A stretch of 64,000 bases of DNA, taken from contig NZ_CAAHFG010000001.1 of the NCBI RefSeq assembly GCF_900890425.1, forward strand, positions 3,410,001 to 3,474,000, in the 5' to 3' direction. The number at the start of each line of letters is the position of its first letter. The first letter of the stretch is position 1. The stretch is from Pontiella desulfatans. Its GTDB lineage: Bacteria; Verrucomicrobiota; Kiritimatiellia; Kiritimatiellales; Pontiellaceae. Below the pieces are notes generated by a model. That model saw nothing but the letters and a program-made list of their open reading frames with translations, searched no databases and was not told where the DNA came from. Both the position numbers and the translations under genes were made by a program. Of this stretch, positions 25,375 through 32,653 are shown in pieces.

Positions 25375-27372
25375 TTAGAGTTCGTTGGGATCGGAGAGAA
25401 ACCGTAGGTTGTCGGCGGAAATATTCCGCGACTTGAGATCGCGCAGGGTTTTGTGTTTTACGGATTCGGTAGTGCTGAAGCTGATGATTTCGTCAAATTC
25501 CAGTTCCAGCAGTTTCTGAATGTTGTCGGCGCCCCGCGATCCGGTCTCGATTTCAACGGCAATGCGTTTCCCGTCTTTTTCGGCATGCAGGTCTATGCAT
25601 TGGTTGTTGCCGATGGGCTTTTCCAGTTCAACCGTCCAACCGTCGCGGTCAAACTTTCGATGGATCTCGTTTTTCCAATAGTTGTGGATGAGGCCACCCT
25701 CTTTCCGTTTGGCCACCTCTACGCTGTTCCGCTTCATGGCTTCCCGCATGGCGGGTGTAAAATCCAACAGCACCACTTTTCCGGTTCGGGTTGGAATATC
25801 CACGGGCTGGATGACACCTTTTTGAATGAGCCCCTGTTTGGCGTGGTTTCCCCTTCTCCGGCTGATGCCCAAACGTGAATAGCGTTTGACGACTCCGTCG
25901 AATGGGTTTCGGTATATATCCTTCATGAGCTTTTGCTCCGTTTCAGTAAGAGAGGTTCCAGGTTCTTTCTTCCCTATTCTATGAATATGGGGAACATCCT
26001 TGGTTTGGTTGGAATCCGCTTTATCTACAGATTCCTGCATGGAATCGTTGGAACCGGTTCCATATTTTTCAATGAGGTGCGCGTCGGTGACGGAGCCCTT
26101 GTCGAGATCGACCTTGGGGATCTGAATCTCGAAGGGAAAAATGAAACGCGACTGGAGCTTTACGACGGCGTGGCCGATGGGAAGGAGTCCGAGCACCTCG
26201 CGGTGCTCCCGCGGTATCCGCATCATTTCGGCGAGGGAGTTGATGTCCTTGCTGTGTTTCATGTTGAGCGCAATGGTGCAGTAGGTATTACCGAGCGCCG
26301 GAACGGAAATCTGGCTGGGATGCTGATCGACCAGTACGATGGACTCGCCCATCTCCCTGATTTCACGAAGCAGGAGATCGATGACGGTTTCCTTGCCGGT
26401 GTTGGTGAGGATGTTGTGCGCCTCTTCGACGATGACGCAGTGCTTGAAGGTTTCCCTATCGGGTTCAAGCATCCGGCAGTGGTGGATCCAGACCATCAGG
26501 GTTTCGATAAGAAATATTTTTTCGTTGTGCGCCAGCGAATTGAGTTCGAGGCAGACGTTTTTATCGAGCAGTTCCTGTATACCGGATTGCGACTCGGTGT
26601 TGATGACGTCGGACACCTGTCCGAAGCAGAGACTCTGAACGGCACGCATGGTGGAATCGAGCCACATGGCCTTCCGGCCTTTGACCGGCATCTTTTCCAG
26701 AAACGCCAGCACATCCTTCAGGGTGGGAAACCGCTCGGGTTCGTTCGTGTAGCATCCATATTTTTTATAAACGGCATCGATGGCCTCCATAAGAATAAAC
26801 ATAACCCCCTCTCCCAAAAAGTAGGCGTGGGAAATGATCTCGATCAGCTTTTTGAGCCAGACCTTCAGATCGGTTCCCGGCGGTGGAATCAGCGGGTTGA
26901 AATACAAAGGATGAACCGGTCGGCCGACGGTGTAGATTTCCAGTGGAACATCGTGTGCCAGCAGGTCGCGGTAATTCCGTTTCCAGTCGAAAATCAGGAA
27001 GGGCTTTTTGTTGCGAACCAGCTCTTTGATGAGCAGGGCTACCGTATTGGTTTTCCCCGCCCCGCTCCGGCCAAAAATCGCCATGTGCTGGATGAATTCA
27101 TCTTCGCAGATTCCGAAGGGATACAAGGCCTGGTCATGTGCCAAAATCCGACCCAGTTCATACTGCCCACGGGCATTTTCTTCTGGGGGAATATGGAGCC
27201 CGTTTTCAACCAGTGGATTGACGCCGAATTTACGCTCGAGCTGAAGCTCCACCAAGGCCTCGATGTCGCGCTTGCCGGCGCTGTCGCTAAGCTGGTGCTG
27301 CCGCCAGATTTTCAGGGCTTTTGATTTGCCAATATAGTCTGACAGTTTCTTTAGTGATTCCTCAAAGGTCAT
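25375..27372 (-). CDS. HerA-like ATPase fused to a PD-(D/E)XK nuclease domain (module 1)
   Basis: 665-aa DNA-translocase ATPase of the HerA/FtsK superfamily. Walker A GRSGAGKT (101-108), a DWKRNYRDL segment shortly after, Walker B HCVIVEEAHNIL (about 315-326), and a glutamine in VDQHPSQ as sensor. A winged-helix-like linker (about 490-560) is followed by a restriction-endonuclease-like domain with IDLHAEKDGKRIAVEIETG (Asp and Glu-x-Glu, about 595-620). Archaeal HerA works with NurA in DNA end processing; a fused nuclease would make one self-contained pump-nuclease. It overlaps the upstream gene by 11 bp. A paralogue of the same design is at 34775. Confidence 0.88.
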   Translation of the reverse strand: MTFEESLKKLSDYIGKSKALKIWRQHQLSDSAGKRDIEALVELQLERKFGVNPLVENGLHIPPEENARGQYELGRILAHDQALYPFGICEDEFIQHMAIFGRSGAGKTNTVALLIKELVRNKKPFLIFDWKRNYRDLLAHDVPLEIYTVGRPVHPLYFNPLIPPPGTDLKVWLKKLIEIISHAYFLGEGVMFILMEAIDAVYKKYGCYTNEPERFPTLKDVLAFLEKMPVKGRKAMWLDSTMRAVQSLCFGQVSDVINTESQSGIQELLDKNVCLELNSLAHNEKIFLIETLMVWIHHCRMLEPDRETFKHCVIVEEAHNILTNTGKETVIDLLLREIREMGESIVLVDQHPSQISVPALGNTYCTIALNMKHSKDINSLAEMMRIPREHREVLGLLPIGHAVVKLQSRFIFPFEIQIPKVDLDKGSVTDAHLIEKYGTGSNDSMQESVDKADSNQTKDVPHIHRIGKKEPGTSLTETEQKLMKDIYRNPFDGVVKRYSRLGISRRRGNHAKQGLIQKGVIQPVDIPTRTGKVVLLDFTPAMREAMKRNSVEVAKRKEGGLIHNYWKNEIHRKFDRDGWTVELEKPIGNNQCIDLHAEKDGKRIAVEIETGSRGADNIQKLLELEFDEIISFSTTESVKHKTLRDLKSRNISADNLRFLSDPNEL

Positions 27373-27919
27373 CGTTCAAGACCCTCTTTTTCCTACGCTC
27401 GTCCGCATAGCCTGACCATGAGTCGAATATGTCGCCCAGAAGCCGGTTGGTATCCCGCCAGCAGGCCACCTCTTCGGCATGTTTTTCCTTGGCCAGCGAA
27501 TGAACCTGCTTTTCCAGCTCGGACTCGAACCGGCTGTGGATTCCATTATAGTTCGGCCAGTTTCGGAGTTCCGAAAGTATGCCGTGAACCCGCAGCTGTT
27601 CGTATTCCACATTCTTGAGAATGCCGTATGAGATCGCATGCCGCGCCCGCAGTTGCTTGACCAAAACATCAATGTGGTCGCCGTGCAAATGCAGGCGGTC
27701 GGACGTGAAGTCCAGCGGCTCGATTTCGTAGGCGTTCTTGCTGTTAAAAATCCGTTCGGTCAGCTCATCGGGATTCTTGAAAGGACTTTTGTCAGGTTTG
27801 ATTTCCTGGATGATCTCGAAGGCCGGCTGACCGGTTTCAACATGATAGTTGTATGCGTCTTTCTGGCGCTCCGCCTCGGCGTCATACAACGGTATTCCGT
27901 ATTTATCTTCAAATGCCAT
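27362..27919 (-). CDS. Hypothetical partner of the HerA-like ATPase
   Basis: 185-aa charged, helical protein (MAFEDKYGIPLYDAEAERQ...). It contains a segment rich in Glu/Arg/His (HSRFESELEKQVHSLAKEKH) that may form a coiled coil. No known family. Its stop overlaps the HerA-like start by 11 bp, so both are translated together, suggesting a physical partner. The start at 27919 has CGGAGAG upstream. A CCGAAATC-TTTATAAA promoter-like element is centred 39.5 nt upstream. Confidence 0.7.
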   Translation of the reverse strand: MAFEDKYGIPLYDAEAERQKDAYNYHVETGQPAFEIIQEIKPDKSPFKNPDELTERIFNSKNAYEIEPLDFTSDRLHLHGDHIDVLVKQLRARHAISYGILKNVEYEQLRVHGILSELRNWPNYNGIHSRFESELEKQVHSLAKEKHAEEVACWRDTNRLLGDIFDSWSGYADERRKKRVLNDDL

Positions 27920-27954
27920 TTTACCACTCTCCGGTGAGAGTAAATGGATTGGCA

Positions 27955-27970
27955 TTTATAAAGATTTCGG
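27955..27970 (-). promoter_or_regulatory. CGAAA + TTTATAAA promoter of the HerA module-1 operon
   Basis: Minus strand CCGAAATC-TTTATAAA (box 27955-27962), centred 39.5 nt upstream of the ATG at 27919. No convincing bacterial -35 is present. Confidence 0.5.
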
Positions 27971-28097
27971 TGCCGGAATCTTTTGTTTGGATGTTTTGTT
28001 CAAGGGTTTGTTTTATCTTCTATCTAAATCTATCTATCCAACCCTCAACAACTTACATCCCAAACAAAACATTCGTCTAAAAAACTAAACAAACACC

Positions 28098-28461
28098 CCC
28101 GACCCGCAGGGTCGGGATATAAATTATCCCACCAACGGTGGGGATTACCAATCCCCCCACCGGGGGCGAAGCCCCCGCACGCGCAGCGTGTTTCATCTCC
28201 GGCGCCGCAGGTGCCGGGAAGCCTCCCGCAGGGAGTGCGACTCCTGCCCGCAGGGCAGCCAGCCTCCATCATCACCCTCCCCGGCCTCAGGGGTTTACCC
28301 ATGTGGCCGGCCACTTCATTTTCCGCGTCAGCGGGGACTCATCAATTCCCGTCACCGACGGATCCAACCTCCCAAACACCCCCACCAAATCCACCATCCC
28401 ATGGTGCCTAAAAAACCAGCCTCCCCGGCATAGGGGATCCCCCACTTTCCATCCGAAGGAT
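28098..28461. repeat. Array of C(GNA)G triloop mini-hairpins
   Basis: Consecutive perfect or near-perfect hairpins with different stems. CCCGACCC-GCA-GGGTCGGG (28098-28116), CCCACC-AAC-GGTGGG (28128-28142), GGGGGC-GAA-GCCCCC (28162-28176), CACGC-GCA-GCGTG (28178-28190), CCGGCGCC-GCA-GGTGCCGG (28199-28217), CTCCC-GCA-GGGAG (28223-28235), CTGCCC-GCA-GGGCAG (28244-28258). Then come palindrome GTGGCCGGCCAC (28303-28314), CCGC-GTCA-GCGG (28323-28334), CACCAT-CCC-ATGGTG (28392-28406) and ATCC-GAA-GGAT (28451-28461). Seven loops are GNA closed by C-G, a form known to be exceptionally stable in single-stranded DNA. No gene was found in 27,971-28,529. Confidence 0.75.
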
Positions 28462-28529
28462 CCAATCCTCACTTTTCACTACTTATCCATTCTTCTTGCG
28501 AGGATCGCGAGCAGGAAGCCCCGGGGCAA

Positions 28530-28871
28530 CTAGCCCAGGGAACCGAAGCCGCCCCGAAGCTTTTCGGGGAGTGATTCGACCCATTCACCGAACCCCACGG
28601 ATTGTGTTGTCCGGTTTGCATACCTGCACCGGTACAATCCCTGTGGAGCCGGTTCGACCGTCATCAACCGCGCGATTTCCGCGGTCTGCGCTGTGCCTGC
28701 CATTTCGAGCAGGCCAGCCCTAACCTCAACTCTTTCTTCATCATCGAGTACGGGATGGATGCCATAGTATCCGAGCACGGACTCTTCGTCTTCCGCGTCG
28801 AATACATCGAACGGAAATTCACTCTGGATTCCGATGTATTCAAGGATCCGATTCACTTTCGTTTTGTTCAT
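28530..28871 (-). CDS. Hypothetical acidic protein
   Basis: 113-aa protein without a recognised domain (MNKTKVNRILEYIGIQSEFP...). It is acidic in the middle (FDAEDEESV, LDDEERVEV), soluble, with a C-terminal part FGEWVESLPEKLRGGFG. GAGAGG lies 8 nt before the ATG. Upstream is a leader hairpin with the GCAAAGAC loop shared by other genes of the element, and downstream is the mini-hairpin array. Function unknown. Confidence 0.65.
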   Translation of the reverse strand: MNKTKVNRILEYIGIQSEFPFDVFDAEDEESVLGYYGIHPVLDDEERVEVRAGLLEMAGTAQTAEIARLMTVEPAPQGLYRCRYANRTTQSVGFGEWVESLPEKLRGGFGSLG

Positions 28872-28888
28872 TTTAAAGACCTCTCGAC

Positions 28889-28904
28889 ACCCGTCTTTGC
28901 GGGT
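28889..28904 (-). promoter_or_regulatory. Leader hairpin, GCAAAGAC type, copy 1
   Basis: Minus strand ACCCG-CAAAGA-CGGGT, ending 17 nt upstream of the ATG at 28871 and just before the Shine-Dalgarno. Confidence 0.55.
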
Positions 28905-29177
28905 ATCTGATTCGTGCAGCCAATCAGGTAACCGGTAGGGGTCGAGTGGTGGTCGAACAAAACGGAATGAAGAGACCCTATCATCTCTGTATTCCTGTCC
29001 TTCTTCATGGCCGTCAGGCCTTTTCTAATCCGGGTCACCGACCCATCGGGGAAAAGCTTAAAATGGCGCTCGCGAGGAGCGAACGACTTTTATGGTTTTC
29101 AGGGGTGAAGCCCGGGACTTTTCCACCATCCCCAAGCCCATTCTTTCCGGCAACCCATTGCGCCGATCATCCTTTGT
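28905..29177. other. No gene recognised
   Basis: About 270 bases. A plus-strand open frame (28946-29179) has no ribosome site and an unnatural composition. Several short G+C-rich dyads are present, but none is distinctive. Confidence 0.4.
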
Positions 29178-29207
29178 AAAAAACAAAAACCGAAGCTAAT
29201 GCTTCGG
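29178..29207 (-). terminator. Intrinsic terminator of the 56-aa gene
   Basis: CCGAAGC-ATTA-GCTTCGG (29190-29207), overlapping the stop codon and followed on the minus strand by T5-G-T6. Confidence 0.85.
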
Positions 29208-29366
29208 CGCAAAAAACACGGGCGTGGTCAACGCCACATAATGGGCATATTGGAACTCGCTCAATGCGATCGACTCCCACGGCCGCCCCACCGGGCTCAG
29301 CCGTCTTGTTTCCTTGTCAAAGAAACACTCTTCGCCCTTATGCACGACTTTCGGCATTTTCTTCAT
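29196..29366 (-). CDS. Small hypothetical protein, 56 aa
   Basis: Starts MKKMPKVVHKGEECFFDKE and ends with FFAPKH before a TAG. The frame is supported by a Shine-Dalgarno (GAGGTGG) within a hairpin, a terminator overlapping its stop, and tight spacing (10 bp) after the 84-aa gene. It has a single Cys and mixed charge. Function unknown. Together with 29377 it forms a small operon that starts at the putative origin. Confidence 0.6.
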   Translation of the reverse strand: MKKMPKVVHKGEECFFDKETRRLSPVGRPWESIALSEFQYAHYVALTTPVFFAPKH

Positions 29367-29372
29367 GGCGAC

Positions 29373-29389
29373 CACCTCATAAAGAGGTG
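29373..29389 (-). promoter_or_regulatory. SD-sequestering hairpin, second copy
   Basis: Minus strand CACCTC-TTTAT-GAGGTG covers the stop of the 84-aa gene and the Shine-Dalgarno of the 56-aa gene. It is the same arms as at 25332-25350. Confidence 0.5.
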
Positions 29390-29631
29390 TCCTTATCGGA
29401 CATCACTACGGACTCGAAGGCTTTTCCAAGCAGCAACTGCGCTTTCGGAAGATCGTTCAACCTCAGGGTTTGTGTCCTCTGCCAGTCGCCCTTCTCATCC
29501 TTGTAGCTTCTTTCAAGCTTTACGCTGTAGCTCACGCTCTCTTCGCCGCTTTCATCCTTTCTGGTATTTTCCCAGACCGCAACGCTGATCGCGCCTGCAC
29601 TAAACTTTTCAGATGGTTTATTTCCATTCAT
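29377..29631 (-). CDS. Small conserved-looking protein, 84 aa
   Basis: 84-aa protein (MNGNKPSEKFSAGAISVAV, then W..N..., YSVKLERSYKDEKGDWQRT, then LNDLPKAQLLLGKAFESVV). It looks like a compact beta-alpha fold; I recall similar small proteins in archaeal and bacterial mobile elements but cannot name the family. The start at 29631 follows GAGG and a GCAAAGAC-loop hairpin. It is divergent from the orc1/cdc6 gene with the putative origin between them, so it may be part of replication control; that is inference. Confidence 0.65.
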   Translation of the reverse strand: MNGNKPSEKFSAGAISVAVWENTRKDESGEESVSYSVKLERSYKDEKGDWQRTQTLRLNDLPKAQLLLGKAFESVVMSDKDTSL

Positions 29632-29648
29632 TTTATCTACCTCGCAAA

Positions 29649-29664
29649 CTGCGTCTTTGCGCAG
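29649..29664 (-). promoter_or_regulatory. Leader hairpin, GCAAAGAC type, copy 2
   Basis: Minus strand CTGCG-CAAAGA-CGCAG, ending 18 nt upstream of the ATG at 29631. Confidence 0.55.
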
Positions 29665-29699
29665 CTTGTCGTCGGACAGGACTGACAAGCTTCGCTTCG

Positions 29700-29851
29700 C
29701 AGTGCGAGTGGATTTCCACTGGAGATCAACTTTCAGGTGCAGCTCCCGTTTTCGATCAGCAGATTTATAAGCGTAACTTTTCTATAGTAGTAGTTATTAC
29801 TAGAATAGGTATATGTATATATATACCTCCACCGGAAAATTACTCGCACCG
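29700..29851. other. Putative replication origin with inverted ORB-like repeats
   Basis: Two copies of CTCCA-N2-GGAAA-N3-ACTCGCAC-N-G face outward: one on the minus strand (29724 to 29700), one on the plus strand (29827 to 29851). The 102 bases between them are AT-rich (densest 29761-29826) and contain the dyads TAGTA-N5-TACTA and AGGTATAT-N6-ATATACCT (29807-29828). The core CTCCA-N2-GGAAA resembles archaeal origin recognition boxes as I remember them, and the initiator gene starts 86 bp away. There are no DnaA boxes. The region 29632-29936 has no gene. Confidence 0.75.
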
Positions 29852-29890
29852 GCGATCACGACCGCCACCACTTTCAAGGGGTGGATAAAG

Positions 29891-29908
29891 TTTAAATAGA
29901 TCGTCCCA
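29891..29908 (+). promoter_or_regulatory. TATA-like box and TGGGAC motif before orc1/cdc6
   Basis: TTTAAATA (29891-29898) is centred 42.5 nt upstream of the ATG. GTCCCA (29903-29908) is the element-wide motif, placed where it could block transcription start. Confidence 0.45.
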
Positions 29909-29936
29909 TTCCTTTCTTCTGAAAGGTGATTTTCCA

Positions 29937-31190
29937 ATGGAACTCTCTATACAATCCCAAATCAAACAACAGATCGAACAGGCCTGCCGCGACAGCATTA
30001 TTCTGAATCCGGAATACCTGGATGACGAACAGCTGTCCCGTGAAGGCCAGTTCCACGTACTTACGGATATCTTCAACGTCAACATCCGTAGCCGGGAGAT
30101 CAACGAGATCACACGGCATTTCGCGCCGATCTTCCAGAACGGCCATCCCATTCATTTTTCGGTGCTGGGCAAGACCGGCACAGGCAAGACCATCACTTTG
30201 CTTTATCTGCTTCAGGAATTCGCGGTGCTCTGCAAGGAGCGCGGCATACCATTCGCAAAGTACCATTTGGATCTGTGCTGCCCTGCACCGTGCTTTCGCG
30301 CCCTGAACAACCTGGGCTGCCTGATGCAGGCCAGCCGCTATTACAAACGGGGTATCAGTCTGGACGACCTCATGCATTCCATAGAGGCGAAGCTCGCCGA
30401 ACGGAAGGGATACATCGTGATCTTCATCGACGAGGCCGACAACATCCGAACCGATCCCGACTCGTTCTATAAATTCCTGATCAAGCGTCTTCCGCAGAAG
30501 ACGGAGGCGAAGATCATCCTGCTCTTTTCCTCAAACCGCCTGGGCTGGGCGGACAACCTTGATCCCCGGATCAAGAGCTGCCTGAAAATGCGCGAGCTTA
30601 TTTTCGACCCCTACAATGCCGGCGACCTGTTCAACATTCTAAACATACGGGTTCAAAAGGCACTGCGTGAAGGCAGTGTCGAAGAAGGCGTGCTTCAAAA
30701 AATATCGGCCTGTTCATCGCGTAACCACGGTGATGCACGAAAGGCCGTCAACCTGCTCAGTCGATCCGCGCAGCTTGCGGAAAAGGCGGGAACGTCCGTA
30801 ACGATGGAGCTGGTGGATAGTGCCAACGATGAAATTGAAAAGGACAAATACCTGGCAATGATCCGAACCGCGCCAAAGCAACTGCAGGCGGCGCTCTATG
30901 CGGCGATCACGGGCAAGGCCAAAGGAAAGGCCTTGCATACCGGCGACGCCTATATCGTATATGACCGGTTCTGCCACGAAACGGGCATCGCCCCGCTGAC
31001 CCAGCGGGCGTTCACCGACCTTTTGAGCGAACTGGACATGTACGGCTTTATTCGGGCGCGAACCGTGTCGCGCGGTCGTTATGGCCGGAGCAAGGAGATC
31101 TATGTTTCGCTGGAACCGCATATCCTGCACGCCATGAAACGAACCATTCTCCAGAATTTTGATCTATACAACGAGGTGACCTATGCATGA
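29937..31190 (+). CDS. Orc1/Cdc6-type (archaeal) replication initiator
   Basis: 417-aa AAA+ protein matching archaeal Orc1/Cdc6 along its whole length. Walker A GKTGTGKT (78-85), Walker B YIVIFIDEAD (159-168), sensor-1 SSN (198-200) followed by LDPRIKSCL, sensor-2 HGDARKA (264-270), then an alpha-helical lid. A winged helix (about 320-400) carries the typical LTQRAFTDLLSELDMYGFI and SRGRYGRSKEI strings. Such proteins bind origin boxes and load the replicative helicase in archaea; bacteria normally use DnaA or Rep proteins. AAAGGTGAT precedes the ATG. The putative origin is immediately upstream. The gene overlaps the next one by 4 bp. Confidence 0.9.
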   Translation: MELSIQSQIKQQIEQACRDSIILNPEYLDDEQLSREGQFHVLTDIFNVNIRSREINEITRHFAPIFQNGHPIHFSVLGKTGTGKTITLLYLLQEFAVLCKERGIPFAKYHLDLCCPAPCFRALNNLGCLMQASRYYKRGISLDDLMHSIEAKLAERKGYIVIFIDEADNIRTDPDSFYKFLIKRLPQKTEAKIILLFSSNRLGWADNLDPRIKSCLKMRELIFDPYNAGDLFNILNIRVQKALREGSVEEGVLQKISACSSRNHGDARKAVNLLSRSAQLAEKAGTSVTMELVDSANDEIEKDKYLAMIRTAPKQLQAALYAAITGKAKGKALHTGDAYIVYDRFCHETGIAPLTQRAFTDLLSELDMYGFIRARTVSRGRYGRSKEIYVSLEPHILHAMKRTILQNFDLYNEVTYA

Positions 31191-32329
31191 CAACCGATCC
31201 ATTCAATGGACTATTAGACCCGTTCGCCTGGTGGGATATCGGGCGAAGCTATGATAAATACAACGCGTTTTTCGACGTGATCATCTTCAGCGCAATCTTC
31301 ATTGCGCTGGCGCAGGCCATCCTTGGCCGTAGATTCCCTGGCCGCCCCGGTCGCGCGCTTTCCGCAGCACTCGGCATCTTCATGGGCGTCGGCCTGACCC
31401 TGCTCGAACAGCAGTTTGGCTGGAACCTGCGAATGGCGGGTGGTGTTGCCGCCGTCATCGTAATGATCATTTTTGCCATGCTGATGATGCCGTTCCTGCT
31501 CCAGTTCAACCTGAACAAGCGAACCGCAGGCACCCTCGTGTTCCTGATCCTGTATTTTATGCTGAAGGCGCTTAGCCCGGCATCCATGCAGTTTATCGAC
31601 CGGCACTTTCCATTCCTGCACCTGATCGCAGCCATTGCCGTGATCTATGGATTCTGGCTCATTATACGGCGCGTCCTGCCCAACGATGCCAGTGCGGTCT
31701 TCAATACCTCGGATGCCGGCATGGTGGCTCGGCTTGACCAACCGCGCGAAAAAAGCGAACTTCATTTGCTTAAGAAGACGAACCGCAAGGCGGTTCCCGA
31801 AGCAAAGAAGAACGCAAAGCAGATTGAGCACACCTTGCAGGCACTGAAAAATGAAACCCAAAAACCCAACCCAAGTTTCAAGCAGATAGCGCAAGCTACT
31901 GCCACCATCGCGCACCGGGCGGATTCAGCCGTGGAAAAAATCGATAAGCTACGGATTCTGGATCGGCGCCTGAGAAACTTTGACTGGCACGAACTCCAGC
32001 AGATGCGGAACTATTGCCGCGAGCTGGGCGAAGCGGATCGTGAAAAGCTAAAGCAACAGCTATTGCTGGAACGGAAGAAAATCCTCGAAGAACATGCGAT
32101 CGAACAAACCATTTCATCCTGCGAGAATCTTTATTCCAATCTTCGCAGCAAACTCGATGGCATTGGGCGGGCGGCGCTCGCCAAGAACAAGGCTGAAACC
32201 ATTGCGGACATCAACTCCGCGCTTCAGCTGGACAGCCAGTTGCGCGGCATGCTCGATAAATTGCAAAAAGCGGAAAAGCTCCTATTCAAACTTACCCGGA
32301 TAAAATTAAACGATGAGAAGAAAATCTAG
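31187..32329 (+). CDS. Multi-pass membrane protein with long coiled coil, coupled to orc1/cdc6
   Basis: 380-aa protein. The N-terminal half has four to five transmembrane helices (about 28-46, 57-74, 84-107, 114-131, 145-163). The C-terminal half is a charged helical or coiled-coil region (about 195-380, with KQIEHTLQALKNETQ and REKLKQQLLLERKKILEEH). The ATG overlaps the initiator's stop (ATGA), so it is translated with it. It could anchor the replicon or the DNA pump at the membrane, or be a partition-type factor; no family is recognised. It converges with 32326 and the two stop codons share CTAG. Confidence 0.75.
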   Translation: MTTDPFNGLLDPFAWWDIGRSYDKYNAFFDVIIFSAIFIALAQAILGRRFPGRPGRALSAALGIFMGVGLTLLEQQFGWNLRMAGGVAAVIVMIIFAMLMMPFLLQFNLNKRTAGTLVFLILYFMLKALSPASMQFIDRHFPFLHLIAAIAVIYGFWLIIRRVLPNDASAVFNTSDAGMVARLDQPREKSELHLLKKTNRKAVPEAKKNAKQIEHTLQALKNETQKPNPSFKQIAQATATIAHRADSAVEKIDKLRILDRRLRNFDWHELQQMRNYCRELGEADREKLKQQLLLERKKILEEHAIEQTISSCENLYSNLRSKLDGIGRAALAKNKAETIADINSALQLDSQLRGMLDKLQKAEKLLFKLTRIKLNDEKKI

Positions 32330-32601
32330 TTTGGACTCAACAGCCGGCATGAGATTGCCCGCCATTCCTTTCGGATATATTCAAGTTCCAGTTCGGCCTG
32401 AGCCCGCTCAGCGGGATCAAGAAAGCCGCTCTGTCGGTTTTCAATCGCCTTTATTCTATTCATTAGAAAATCCTGCTGCTGTCTTAGCTTTCGCCAGTCA
32501 GTAGACAGGGATGCTTCCGGGCATAAAGGATGGCTGCCGCTGGGAGTCAATTTTGCATGCATCTCCGCTAGGCAGTATCCAATATGCTGAAAGTCATCCA
32601 T
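32326..32601 (-). CDS. Small helical protein, possibly leaderless
   Basis: 91-aa protein (MDDFQHIGYCLAEMHAKLT...). It has a helical C-terminus of about 45 residues (RQQQDFLMNRIKAIENRQSG and AERAQAELELEYIRKEW), probably a helical hairpin. There is no Shine-Dalgarno. CCCGAAAGA-TTTATATA has its box centred 29.5 nt upstream of the ATG at 32601. An in-frame extension upstream overlaps the SprT gene in another frame and is not natural. Function unknown. Confidence 0.58.
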   Translation of the reverse strand: MDDFQHIGYCLAEMHAKLTPSGSHPLCPEASLSTDWRKLRQQQDFLMNRIKAIENRQSGFLDPAERAQAELELEYIRKEWRAISCRLLSPN

Positions 32602-32626
32602 TGCAAACAGGATCAAGGGAGCGATG

Positions 32627-32642
32627 TATATAAATCTTTCGG
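32627..32642 (-). promoter_or_regulatory. CGAAA + TTTATATA promoter-like element
   Basis: Minus strand CCGAAAGA-TTTATATA (box 32627-32634), with no ribosome site between it and the ATG at 32601. Confidence 0.45.
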
Positions 32643-32653
32643 GTGCCAATGTC

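Noticed and set aside
28098-28461. CRISPR array
   Set aside because: There are no repeats of constant sequence and no spacers; each hairpin has its own stem, and no cas genes are present. No CRISPR array was seen elsewhere in the window either.
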